A stretch of 64,000 nt of DNA, from NCBI RefSeq assembly GCF_018691265.1, contig NW_024881316.1, forward strand, positions 24,343,819 to 24,407,818, given 5' to 3'. Shown here piece after piece: positions 1-11,709 of this stretch. The position numbers and the translations under genes are program-made. Each line of letters begins with the position of its first letter. Position 1 is the first letter of the stretch. This DNA comes from Tyto alba (taxonomy: Eukaryota; Chordata; Aves; Strigiformes; Tytonidae). A model generated the notes under the pieces. It was given only the letters and a program-made list of their open reading frames with translations. It was not told the origin of the DNA and made no database searches.

Positions 1-3000
1 TTTTCGTATCAACAAACAGCTGCTGTTCAGATGAAGTATTGAAGGAAAAATAATCCATTCTGTGTCAACTGCAGTGTTTGTTTCAGAGCATACTTCCCAA
101 AAGTAGTGTGTCATTAGCACAATGAGTTAAAGGTGACACCGAGAGGTAGCTGGCAGGAAATTATCTCAAAAATGTAAAAAAAAAAAAAAAAAAAAAAATC
201 AAATATATATATATATATTTGCCTCCTTTGATATTTTGGATAGTAAACACCTGTCTTTTACTGTGAATGTTTTTTGACATGTATTATGCTATTTGAATCT
301 TTTAAATTGGCAAAGTGGCTAAGTGTAGGTTTAATGACAAAAAAGATAAAGGTTATCATTCTCTTTCTTTCTATTTTCCTGGCCTTTTTTTCATATTTAA
401 AATGTATTTTTATGCAAACACTTCTATTTTCTTCATCTGTAGCTTTGCAAGTCTTGTCAATGCTAGTAATTCATCAGCCCTCCTTAGGGTAAAATCTATT
501 TCTGTGATTTTAAACAGCTCTCTAATATGTGGAACTTGGACCTTGTGCTTGTCTTTCATGGTATAATGTCTTAAACATAATATCTTATACTATCTTAAAG
601 AGCACAGATGTAGAACTTGACTCACAAAATGAAAGCAATAATCAAATTCTCTTTTCTTTTACATCCAGACATCCCTGGAAAGCCAACAGAATGAATTACA
701 TGAGTGAAAGCAAATTTTATCAGTATCAAATTGTTTTAGGATGGCATTCTGACCTCACTGGCTTACAGCTGGTCCCTCCTCAGATACAGCTAACACTGAT
801 GGATCATCTAACTTGGTTGACAGAGGCTCATGTGTTTTGTGAAGTTCTGGAGCTGATCTCTGTAGCTAGCATACTACCGGATTGTCTTTCATAAAGTGGG
901 AAGACAAGAATGCCAATGAATGACACTATACAAGCTAGAGCACATTACCACAGCAAGATGCATACACCCCAGTCTCTAGGAAGGAGGTTCTGCTCTAGCT
1001 GTACATGACTAGACATATGTGCAACAAACTACAGGCTTTCTTGTACAGCTCGAACATAGATACCAGCAAGAATTGTTATGTGTCCACTCTCACACAAGCA
1101 CAGCTGTACATATGGCTACCATTAGTGAGCATTCTCATTTTGGACAGTGATTTTGTTTACATTACATATTACATTATGTACGTGTGGCTAAATGCCACAC
1201 ATAGGATCTGTACAGTAGAGTGGAAGCAAACCAACAATGCTGTGGCAAGGTGAAGGTCTGTCAGGTGTGGTATTCTCCCTCAGTTGCTGGTAGCAGATGC
1301 CCAGGACCAATGTAAGAATACAACAAAAATGTAATGACACTTACCACAAACAACCACCCAGCTTCCAGTGATCCTTGAGCTACAGTATTTGTATTCAATA
1401 GCATGTTGTTTTTCATTTCATAATTTTGTTGTTTAATCCTATGTATATTTTCAACATGTACAGCTTGCTCTGAGAAGTATTTCCAAAATTTTACTACTTA
1501 TTTTGTGAAATTATATTGTCTTTTGCTTGTTTTAGGTTTCTCATGAGGACAGTTAATGAACAAAACACTGGTTTTGATTCAGCAGTTGTCACTTGGCCAC
1601 GACAGTAACCTGAAAGAGAAAATTTATGCTTTGTGGCTCACTGAATAATCACATCATGACATGACTGTGTTTGTATTTGTGTGACTTACTAGTACTTATA
1701 AAAATAAATCAAGTTGATTCCAGCAATTATGGTATTTAGTATAAAAAATGGAATGCATTTCTAACCAGAAGAGTTCTTCCAGACCAGCAAAATGGATTAC
1801 ATTTAGTGTCATTCCTCAGTCACTAAAAGGTTCAAATGAACCTGAATTACAAAACTAAGCAGAATGAGTATTCTCGCTAAAAGGCTATCTTGATCTAAGG
1901 AGACATACACCCAAACCATACAAATTTAACAGTGTAAAAAGAGAGCGATCCCTTTGACTAGGAGATCCTGTTCCACCTCTGAGGGGAATGGTGGAATGAA
2001 ATCATTCCACATAACTACAAAATTCTTGAAGCTCCTTTGAGAATGATTGTGTGTAAATGTCCTATTTATATCCCATTTACGTCTATCAGATGTCCACATG
2101 TGTGTACAGAGCTGTAGGTGGGAACAGAGAAGCTGTGCCTATGAACATTCCCTTATAGAAAGGCTGTCAGTACTTCCTTATAGAAGAAATGCAGTACAGC
2201 TGCCAAAGATATCACAATCTCTCTGTCAGTAATAGCTTTTACTAAAGGATGGCATTGGATAAACCTTGACAATATGTGTAAAAGTAATACCTGTATATTT
2301 TAAACTAATTTCTTTAATAGTTGTCTCATATCTCCTTAATGGAATAAAGTACTGGAGTTAACATCATAAAAACAGGAATGAGAAACAGCAAAGAAATAGT
2401 CCATACATTAAGCAGTGATCTGCCATATATGAAAATAGGATGTCTGTAAATAATGTTTTTCTTAAACAAATGGAAATGCTGCCATTTCTAATAACGAGTA
2501 TACTAGCCTTTAGTTTTAAAAAGACTCTATTATTTTAGAAAATAAATAAATGGAAGATCAGCATAACTGGCATATGCAGGAGATAAAAATGGAAATTTGA
2601 CCATCAGATAAATTCATAGAAAACTCTTAACTTTGTTTAAACTAGACTACTTTGTAGCAGGCTTTTTCCCTACGTTAACAAGAAAGCATGGCTAGGGAGG
2701 AAGAGCAGTTAGGGGTCTGTTGAATCTTGCCTATTCAGTGCTGGCACAGTATTAGATACAATTCATTACAGTTCAGCACATCCTTAAACTATCATTATTG
2801 CTAGGGAACTGCTTTGAATTGTGCTGGGAAACACATAATATGGTCAGCTATCATTAGATAAAAAGAACTTGATACAGTAACTGCTTCAAAGTCCCTTTCA
2901 GACATCTAAGAGTTGCCAAACCAGGCTGAAATGAATGGTCTGAGGGATTATAGGAGTTCCTGGGGGGTTCAGTTTTGAACAGAGAAATTTATTCAATGTC

Positions 3001-5970
3001 TGAAAACTTTGATATTACTTATTATTTTTCTTATTTCAATATATTTGCTGATCCTGAGTTTTTTTGCTATATATCCTGATCAGCTCACGGTGAACATTTG
3101 ATGCTTGCTATTTTAAAACCAAATTCTATGATGTTTAACACTGCAAATGACATTTTATATCCTTACTATGTAACTTTAATACAGAATGTAGACATTTATT
3201 TCCAGGAAAGCAACCTAGAAATCTCACAGTTCAGAGCTTCCTAACTTCACCTGGCATGTTACTGGTCAGTAATGGAGTTTCCTATAGGATCCAAACCAGG
3301 CACCATGTGTGCTCAGAAGTATGGTGGGATGAAGAGCTTGTTATTCATCTCATCTTTAACATCTTCTGTGACCTAGTTGAAGAGTGTTTAGAAAAAGGCT
3401 TAATAGGTCTAGGAACCTGACATAAACTCTAAGATACTGAAAAACTAACCAACAGGCACAAAACAAAAAACTCAGAATGCTTTAAAAAGTGTTTTATGAC
3501 TTCAAACAAGTACAGGGTAATGGGCTCTAAACCATTGCCCAGGAGGACACTAATCATAGTCGACATGTTTAGAGGCTTTGAAATATTGTTTAGCTGTGTC
3601 CATTTAAAAGATTCTTTTTTATTTTGTTCCTAAGATTGCTTCTATCTTCACTGTGGTCACACTACCTCCTTTCTCTACAGAGCCGTTTTTGGTTTGTGAG
3701 CACTTTATGCTTATTGATTTATCACTTCATACTCCTTCATAAGCCACACTGGCCTCAGTTGCCCCCTTCCTCTTAAATCCTGGTTGAGATCAATTTAAAT
3801 TAAAGATGGGCTCACGACATAGCATTCTGATCAGGATGTTGATTACGCAAAGCTGAGACTGTTTGTGTTCAGTGTTCTGTCTTAGTGACTTGCTTAACTT
3901 AAGCATATCCACTGAAGCCTGTCTCTCCCTTAAACGTTGTTTTAAAAACTTGATATTAGATGAATGGGTATTATACTATGGTCATGCAGCATAAATTCCA
4001 AACTGAGGAATTTACTAAACATCGTAACTATCAGAGTACTAATTTCACTTGCTACTTCTTTCAGTGCTGAGAGATTACAGAATGCAATGCTCTTGTGTTT
4101 TTTCCTTAAACTCAGTATTTCTATTTCTGTAGTCTTATTTCCAGTAACAGTCCAATATTTAAAAAAAACAGTGTTGCTGAAAACCAAAACATAGTATTCC
4201 TTTGTTTGGGCATCATACATAGATTACCTTCTTCATTCTTGGTATAAGACTGGTTCTACTTCTTTCCGGTTTCATTTGGTTTTTATGGCTTTTGAAGAAC
4301 ATTTTGTGGTTCATTATAGTTTGTAAGATGTAGCTCAGCTTTCTTCATTAGACTGTATTTTCTCCTCAGTTCTTTTAGGCTTTTATTTATTTCTAATATT
4401 CTGTATGAAACTGCTTTTCTTTTGTGGAGACATGGAACTTCAATGTATTTTCCTCTTGATGTGAGCTGTAAGCATCACAAAGTTTTGTATTCATCTTAAA
4501 AGAAATTCCATATGTCATGTTACAGCTAAGCCTCTGAGCAACCTGACCCCAATGACTTCCATGAGTCTTCTAACAACAAGAAAATGATATTTTTTTCTAA
4601 TTGTATCATTTTACAGATCCTGTTCAGAGCAAAGTAAGTTACCAGCTTAAAAGGCACAGATAATGTTATCTCTAACTTACATGAATAGTTGAAGTGGCAA
4701 GGGATAGGTATCTGTCACTGATGGTAGGCAAAGGAAGGATGGAACTTAAAGCACTTTGTCAGTTCTTAAAGGTTCATTACATGGACTCAAACTCTTAGCT
4801 ACAGATTCCTTCTTGGGAAAAAAAGCTTTAGCTTTAACCTTCTGTTTATTTATTTTTCATTCAATTGTATAAGCTTGTGATTACTCAATTTAAGTTTAAT
4901 GTCTATCATCAAGACTTAACTGAAGCTCTGACTACTTTCTAGAACTAAGTCTGAAAAAGGATCCGTTCTCATGAGTACATTGTCACATCGTAATTGATGT
5001 TCTCCATATTCTTCAGAGTCCCATAAAGAGCACAAATACTATAGGAATTCTCTCTTTAACAAGATTGTAGATGTTTTTATTTTCACTTGAAACTGATCAT
5101 GTAATAGACCCCAAGCATTTTCCTGTAAAATGTGCTTCTCTTTTCCAGATTTTTATTTTGATCCAAACAGATTCTACTTTTAAAATCTCATTATTTTTAT
5201 TCCTTTACAGTTTATCACATTACTAGTGCACAGTCTTACACTGTCTGTTTTTTTCTGTTTGTTTTCCCAAATGGTACTTTGAAACACATTTCATCAATGT
5301 ATGCATATGGTGACATAGAATGTCACTGCTGTAGTGTTTAGTGGATTGCTTCAGGGTACACTTAGCATATATTTACAGTCCTTGCTGGCATTTTAATCCC
5401 TCCAGCATTTCCCTGTGACAAACTACAAAGAGCAAAGGAAATTTCCAGTTGCTTGGGAGTTTGGCTTCCCTTATCCCATCTTTGATCTATCTTTGATTTG
5501 GGGCGAAAGCACTAACAATGGTTGCAGGAAATAATGAAACAAGACTAAAGCTGGACGATGAGGTTTTGAGGACTAGCTTAAATTCAAGGACTGAGTGTGA
5601 CTTTCAGCATTACGTAAGCTTGCTCTGATTCACATACTCCAGTGGTAATACTGCTTTATTTCTGCTGAGTCACTTCAACAATTTAAATTTTTTAAACTAC
5701 TTTTTATTTGAAAGAGGATGATATATAGCTGAATTTTGTTTGGTGATGGAAGTACAATGAATTTGTATATGTGCAGATCCAAAAGGCACATATTCAGCTT
5801 TGCCCTTCCTCAGTTCCTGAGGTGGTATCCCCAGGACAGGATCACAGACCTACAGCTCCTGTACATTGCATGAGAAATGCCATGAAGTCTTATGTGTCTA
5901 AGAGTCAGATTCACAAGAGAACATGAGCTGAGCAGAGGTAACACATAAGCTACACAATAAAAAATGTCGA
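1..5970. other. Gene-free AT-rich DNA
   Basis: Both strands show frequent stops. No open frame here resembles a known protein; the longest (529-894, plus, 121 codons) is unrecognised and has no supporting splice or promoter context. I see no CR1 or LTR signature. Apart from an A run with an AT repeat near 176-219, I see no structured element. It is best described as intergenic or intronic DNA. Confidence 0.6.
176..219. repeat. A run followed by (AT)n
   Basis: A run of 23 A residues (176-198) is followed after two bases by an alternating AT tract to about 219. No retroposon body is recognisable to its left, so it is simple sequence rather than a proven poly(A) tail. It is likely length-polymorphic. 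Confidence 0.85.
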
Positions 5971-5975
5971 GATGT

Positions 5976-6562
5976 TGTCATGGTTTAACCCCAGCTTGCA
6001 ACTAAGCACCACACAGATGCTTGCTCACTCCCCAGCCAGCTGGATGGGGAAGAGAATGGGAAGAGTAAGAGTGAGAAAACGCACAGGTTGAGATAAAGAC
6101 AGTCTGAGAGGTAAAGCAAAAGCCTCACAAATGAGCAAATCAAACCAAGGAATTAATTTGCCAGTTCCCATCACAGGCAGGGGCTCAGCCATCTCCAGGA
6201 CAGCCGGGCTTCATCACGTGTTATGGTGACTTGGGAAGACAAAATGTCATCTCTCCGAATGTCTCCCCTTTCCTTCTTCCCCCAGATGTATATGCTGAGC
6301 AGGACATCACATGGTGTGGGATATCCCTTTGGTCAGTTGGGGTCAGACGTCCTGGATGTGTCCCCTCCCAACTCCTTGTGCACCCCAGCCCACTCACTGG
6401 TGGGGTGAGAAGCAGAAAAGGCCTTGGCTCTGTGTAAGCACTGCTCAGCAGTAAATAAAACATCCCTGTGTTATCAGCACTGTTTACAGCACAAATCCAA
6501 AACATAACCCCACACTAGCTTCTATGAAGAAAATTAACTCTATCCCAGCCAAAAAAACTACA
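5976..6562 (-). mobile_element. Solo LTR, ERVL-like endogenous retrovirus
   Basis: This 587-bp element has TGTCATGG at its left end and an inverted-repeat CA at its right (TG...CA termini). It is flanked by a perfect 5-bp direct repeat GATGT (5971-5975 and 6563-6567), the target-site duplication length of ERVL-type integrases. Orientation is minus: read that way, a degenerate TATA-like CATATACA (about 6288-6295) lies upstream of a CTGTCTTTATCTCAA block (about 6089-6103), and the element ends in AAACCATGACA. The same terminal block occurs in the LTRs at 16745-17760 and 30394-31417. No gag, pol or env remains beside it, so it is a solo LTR left by LTR-LTR recombination. Short open frames inside it on both strands are not genes. 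Family assignment rests on recalled resemblance to avian LTRs; the boundaries are directly visible. Confidence 0.9.
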
Positions 6563-6687
6563 GATGTGCTTCTGAAATTTGCTTCCCCTTGTGGTTAATT
6601 ACTTCCCTGGAGCTCTGAGATACATGTTTAATTGAAAAAGATGTTTACAGATCAAGTCTTCTCCTGATTCCATGTGCCTTTAAGTAA

Positions 6688-7405
6688 ATCATAGAATAGT
6701 TTGGATTGGAAGGGACCTTAAAGACCATCTAGTTCCAACCCCCCTGCCATGGGCAGGGACACCTTCCACCAGACCAGGTTGCTCCCAGCCCCGTCCAACC
6801 TGGCCTGGAACCCTTCCAGGGAGGGGGCAGCCACAGCTGCTCTGAGCAACCTGTCCCAATGCCTCACCACCTGAACAGTAAAGAATTTCTTCCTTATACC
6901 TAAACTAAATCTGTCCTCTTTCAGTTTAAAACCATTACCCCTCATCCTATCACTACCCTCCCTGATAAAAAGGCCCTCCCCATCTTTCCTGTAGCCCCCT
7001 TTAAGCACTGGAAGGCCACTATAAGCTCTTCCTGGACCCTTTTCTTCTTCAGGCTGAACAACATCAACTCTCTCAGCCTGTCCTTAGAATGGAGGTGCTC
7101 CAGCCTCCTGATCTTCTTCATGGCCTCCTCTGGACCTGCTTGAACAGGTCCGTGTCCTTCTTAAGTTGAGGGCCCCAGAGCTGAATGCAATACTGAAGGT
7201 GGGATCTCATGACAGCAGAGTGGGAAAATCCCCTCCCTCAACCTGCCGGTCACACTTCTCTTGATGCAGCCCAGGACACGGTTGGCTTTCTGGGCTGTGA
7301 GCACACATTGCTGGCTCATAGTCAGTTTTCCATCCACCAATACTCCGAAGTTCCTCTCCGCAGGGCTGCTATCAATCCACTCATTACCCAGCCTGTATTC
7401 GTGCT
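6688..7405 (-). mobile_element. CR1 LINE, 5'-truncated 3' end
   Basis: The left edge reads ATCATAGAATAG then TTGGATTGGAAGGGACC, the reverse complement of the CR1 3' terminus, so the element runs on the minus strand. An open frame at 6718-7008 (minus, 96 codons) matches the C-terminal tail of CR1 ORF2, with residues such as APSLEGFQARLDGAGSNLVW and a stop just before the short 3' UTR. Upstream the ORF2 homology continues to about 7405 with frame breaks, including the region encoding the conserved LGCIK-type stretch. Everything upstream, including the reverse transcriptase catalytic core and endonuclease, is missing. This is the usual dead-on-arrival 5' truncation. It resembles the classic avian CR1 closely and so is probably younger than the copy at 9510. 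Confidence 0.93.
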
Positions 7406-9509
7406 AGAGAAAAAAACCTCATTCTTTGAAAAGGAGGTTACATATTCAGGTACCTTCTTTTGGTACCCATTCTAGTGACAATGCTCTTGGCTGCTTATTA
7501 ACCCAATTTGTATAGGGTGTAGAGAGCAGATTATTTAGGAACAACCTGGGAGTGGATTTGTGTTCAAATATGTAGATTTGAACTTCCTTGGGACACAGAA
7601 ACTTGAAGCAGATTTCTCACTTCGGAGGTATTTCAGTCATATATCTCTTTCCATTGTTTTTATGGAGATAAAAATGTTAAATCTAACAGGTCTCAATCAT
7701 CCTGCTGGGGAAACTGGAAAAGATATTCTGAACATGGTCCTAAACCCTTTATTTGCACTGTGTTGTTCTAAGAGCTACAGCACATTGAATGTGTTTTGCA
7801 TACTTTAAAAGGATAAAGCATCAAATATTGTATGAAAAACGCTGTAAAAATAGTTTAGCATCACACCTAACAAAAATGGTGTCTTTTGAAAAGACTTATT
7901 TATTGATTCAGCTGATCATCCTTGATTTTCCTAGATAATAGTTCACTGATAATATTAAGAATGCAGATTTGCATTCCTGTTGCCAAAAAACTGTAAAAGA
8001 ATAATTAGGTAAAACTTAGTTTAACAATTACTTATTATAATTTATGGACAATAGATACATACAATTGGCACACTTGTCTCCACTGGAGAACTTGCTTCTT
8101 GTTTAAGAATTTTACACTCCCCGAACAATAACTATACTGTCCCAAATGTTTGCATTTCACATTCAGGTGCAATCTAGTTTTCCAACTATGGGCTACATAA
8201 TCAATTACTGAACTAATCCCAGCTCTAGGAACTCTGGAGGAGCAGCAGGGATGGGCAGAAAATAATCAAATACAAATCTTATGAGAACATATTTATTCTC
8301 ATGTGTATCCCTCAGGCTGCTTATGTGTCTGTTTGAGCAAGTGGTTGTTGTAGCAACATGTTCTCATGTACACATTTAGCCATGAGACTGCCAGCCTACC
8401 ACCTCTCCTTCAAGCCCCGCTTCCATATTCCAGCAGCACAGGAAATTACTCATCCCACAATGTGTTTTACATCTGGTTGAACCCTCATTGCCGTTATTGT
8501 CGGCTGTCATCAGAGCTGAATAAATACTCCAAATTTATGTCTGCTAAAAAAACCCCTTTTCCAGCATAAATAGCCCAAATATATAAAACAAATACAATGG
8601 AACCTCTTACATATTTGTGTGAGATATGTTTTTTAAAATGACCAAAATTTATTATATTCTTTGAAAGTTTGGCATATATAGTTAGATTGCCTCTAGAAAA
8701 CAACATTTTTGTCACCTGTGGCTGGTTCATATACACATCAGAGCTCATGGTCATGTAAGTGGATTGTAAAATCTTCCATTTGAACACAGCTGAAAAATCT
8801 ACAAATATTAATTCCTTTTTGATTGTATATTTATTCTCAAAATTATAGCCAAGTTTTAGGATAACTAGCATTACTGATTTTTGAAGCTATTAAATTTATA
8901 GGCTTACCATAATTTCTTGGAACAGAAAGGTTTTCTAAATATATTGTTTAATAGATGAGGTCTATTTGTTTGTTGATTTCAATGTCTACTAATTAAAATA
9001 CTACATTAGACTGATTCGTATGATGCAACTATAAGGTCAGTTTATTCTAACAATTTTCAATCAATTGGTGAACTTCCAAAGCTTTTCCAGGGAGATGGAG
9101 ATTGTCCAGCACAGACAATATTAGCCTGTAATTGTTGCTCCTGCAGACTATTTGGGAGTAAACTATGAGTCCCTACAAATGCATGGAAGTAAGTGTTGTG
9201 GGTCATGTCAAGCTGGAATGGACTCGGGTGCTTTGGTGATGAGGATCAGAATTCAAAATAATCTCAACAAAATAAAGAAATAATCCAAATTAAACCACAT
9301 GAAATTCAGTGAAATAAAATGACTTACAAAAAAGAATAATAAACAGCACAATGACTATGCCTCAGTTCTTCAAAAAAGGGTCTAGAATTTATGAACAAAA
9401 TCCAAATAAAACAATGTCCTATGCTTACTGTGGGAAAAGGTATAATTTTAACCTAATTTTACAAACATAAGTGACATCCACCTGTTCCATTCATTACTGG
9501 CAAGATGCC
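7406..9509. other. Gene-free AT-rich DNA
   Basis: No recognisable repeat, RNA gene or coding exon was seen. The longest open frame (8494-8871, minus, 125 codons) is unrecognised, and its composition (rich in Lys, Ile, Asn and Phe) is what random AT-rich DNA would give. Confidence 0.55.
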
Positions 9510-10000
9510 AGTTGGAGAAGTGCACCCAGTTCTTGAGCATCAGTTTAAGAAACTGGATCAATTTGGGAAGAGTCAAAGAAGAACCACAAAATAATTAAAA
9601 GGCCTAGAAAATGTGGCCTCTGAAGGAAGATTAAATAAATTGTTTTGGCTGAAGAAAAACAGATTAGAGGAGTCTTTATAACAGCATTCAAGTACACAAA
9701 AAGCTACTGCAAAGAAAATAAGAGAAATATCTATTCTTCCTACTCTTTCTTACTCTGGTTAGAAGAAACATCTGCTTTACGCTATAGCAAGGAAGATTTA
9801 GATACCAGGGAAAATGTTCTTACAGTAAGGCTAGAAAAGTATTGGAATAGATATTTTAATATGGTATGAAATCTCCATCTCTGAATGCTTATAAAACCAG
9901 ATTAGATTAATAAATTTATCTGAACAGGGTGAGGGATAATTGATCATGGGTGGTATTAGACTAGAGAAGCTCTGAAGATCCCTTACAGTTCTATTTTATG
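9510..10000 (+). mobile_element. Old, diverged CR1-type LINE 3' segment
   Basis: Read on the plus strand, the sequence follows the C-terminal part of CR1 ORF2 and the 3' UTR, with many substitutions. The order is a CCCAGTTCT block near 9529, a TTAAAAGGCCTAGAAAATG block near 9595, then a frame at 9645-9869 with FITAFKYTKSYCKE and ENVLTVRLEKYWNRY. These correspond to the conserved tail motifs 'FKY...GCYKE' and 'LTVRVVKHWNR'. The end, CTAGAGAAGCTCTGAAGATC followed by CCTTACAGTTCTATTTTATG, is a decayed CR1 3' terminus. Divergence is much greater than in the copies at 6688 or 23006, so I infer an older insertion of an older subfamily. It is non-functional. Confidence 0.82.
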
Positions 10001-11101
10001 TTCTTCTTTAAATACAAAATTTTATCAATTAGAAGTATGTAATTAAAACCTGAACAATAAGGCATCCCTTCTAATAACAAAACTTAATCAATGGAGGGAC
10101 ACTTGTATAACATTTACTTGTGCTCTCACTTACAAACTACCATACTAAACTCACAGCAATTCAGGTCACACTTGGGATCACAGTTCATGTAAATGCCATT
10201 CTGGGAGATCTTGTTTAATTTGGCTGATCAAAAATTAATTCCCTCTCATCTAGTGTTATAATCAAAAATATAAAGTAAGTGTAATGTGGTATTTTCACTA
10301 AATTTTGGCTGACCAGACATAAAATGTGCATTTCCATTGCACAGTTAAGTTAAAAAATCCAATGTAACATAACTGACAGAACTGCAGGGAAAGTACATGA
10401 CTTTATTCCATGTACCTTTCTCTTTCCTTCATCTTGTGACAAGGTTATCTTCTTTTTAATAACAGCTTTAGATCTGATATTTCAACAAAGACGTGTTCAT
10501 ATTTACATTTTCTCGTTACTGTACTTATTTGAGACTTGCCTAGAATAATAAAGACCCTTATTACTCCTTGACATGCTAACCATATTGAATCCAGTTAGGT
10601 AAGCACACAGTTTGATAGACTAATATGAAAATACACCAAAGAAAATGTATACTGTGAGGGTATAAACATGCATCTTTGTGATAAAAGTAGAAGAGCAAAT
10701 GTACATCCTTATGATAGACACTTTGAACATCGGTAACATTGGCTAATGCTCTACAGTACAGGCAGGGTGTTTGTGGATGCTGTATTTAGGAAGACTTTGG
10801 GTTCCTTGCTAGCTTTCAGAATGTCTTCCACCTCCCATTCCCTACCCCTCAACCTTGTAACTGGCACAAGGAAGTTTTATAAAGTACCCGATAGCTGTGT
10901 TTGATTAACCAAAACATTGATTTCACAATATTAATCAATTAGCACACCTCAGTATTCTTAGATTGTTGTGGAACATCTCTGTCTTTCAGAGATAGGACTG
11001 CTTAAATACTTTCTGTCAAAACTTTTTTTTTCCAAATTAATTAAGAATTAGAGCTATATTTCCAAATTAGATGAGAATTCTACATTCACAAGCAATATAA
11101 T
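10001..11101. other. Gene-free AT-rich DNA
   Basis: I see no repeat family, RNA gene or exon that I can support. Confidence 0.55.
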
Positions 11102-11160
11102 GTGGGACTAGATGAACTCCAGAGGTCCCTTCCAACCTCAGCAATAGAGTGATTCTGTTC
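11102..11160 (+). mobile_element. CR1 3'-terminal scrap
   Basis: GGGACTAGATGAACTCCAGA followed by GGTCCCTTCCAACC and then GATTCTGT matches the last ~60 bp of CR1 on the plus strand. No ORF2 sequence precedes it, so it is either a severely truncated insertion or the remnant of one. It lies inside a 71-codon minus-strand frame that is therefore not a gene. Confidence 0.8.
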
Positions 11161-11307
11161 TTCTGTGAACTGCACTCCCTGCCCAAATGGTAATGGATGA
11201 ATCTTATGCCTTCATTGTCCAGAACTATGCCAATGTGACAGGCTGCCAGTACAAATTTTCCTCTATTTCTTTGGCTATACAATTTAAAATGTGATGATTC
11301 TTCAGTG

Positions 11308-11328
11308 AAAAAAAAAAAAAAAAAAAAA
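11308..11328. repeat. A21 run
   Basis: Homopolymer of 21 A residues. No flanking retroposon body or duplicated target site was noticed. Confidence 0.9.
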
Positions 11329-11534
11329 GAATCAAGGGTTGTTTTCGTATGGAGTTTAATATCTGTGAAGGATCCACTTCAAGTTTCATGACTGCAACAC
11401 ATCAGTGGCTGATCTTCTTGCCCTGTATTCATGGGCAACTTCCATCCAAGACATTCTGAATTTTAAGTGTTTTGTCTGAGTATGGGCTGCTATTAAACTG
11501 GGAGAATGTGACCCTTCACATTTTCCTGTGTGCA

Positions 11535-11709
11535 TGTATTGGGTTTGTGTGTCAAGGTTTTGGTAGTGGAGGGGTTATAGGGGTGGCTTCTGTGGAAAGC
11601 TGCTAGAAACTTACCCTGTGCTCAACAAAGCCAATGCCAGCTGGAGGAGGGAGAGTGATGGAGAGGCTTTGGTGGACACCTGGCATCCAGCCAGGGTCAA
11701 CCCACCACA
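11535..11709 (+). mobile_element. Miniature, internally deleted ERV LTR
   Basis: The element begins TGTATTGGGTTTGTGTGTCA, like the 5' ends of the LTRs at 16745 (plus) and 31417 (minus). It ends in GGGTCAACCCACCACA, giving TG...CA termini. The flanks are GTGCA (11530-11534) and GTGTA (11710-11714), a 5-bp target duplication with one change. At only 175 bp it lacks the promoter/R middle seen in the related kilobase-long copies, so it appears to consist of LTR 5' and 3' edges joined directly. Because the flanks still match, the deletion either preceded insertion or happened inside the element. A 77-codon minus-strand frame across it is incidental. Confidence 0.8.

Noticed and set aside
4531..4560. 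CTCTGAGCAACCTG, a CR1-like word
   Set aside because: Only about 14 bp match with no collinear CR1 sequence on either side.
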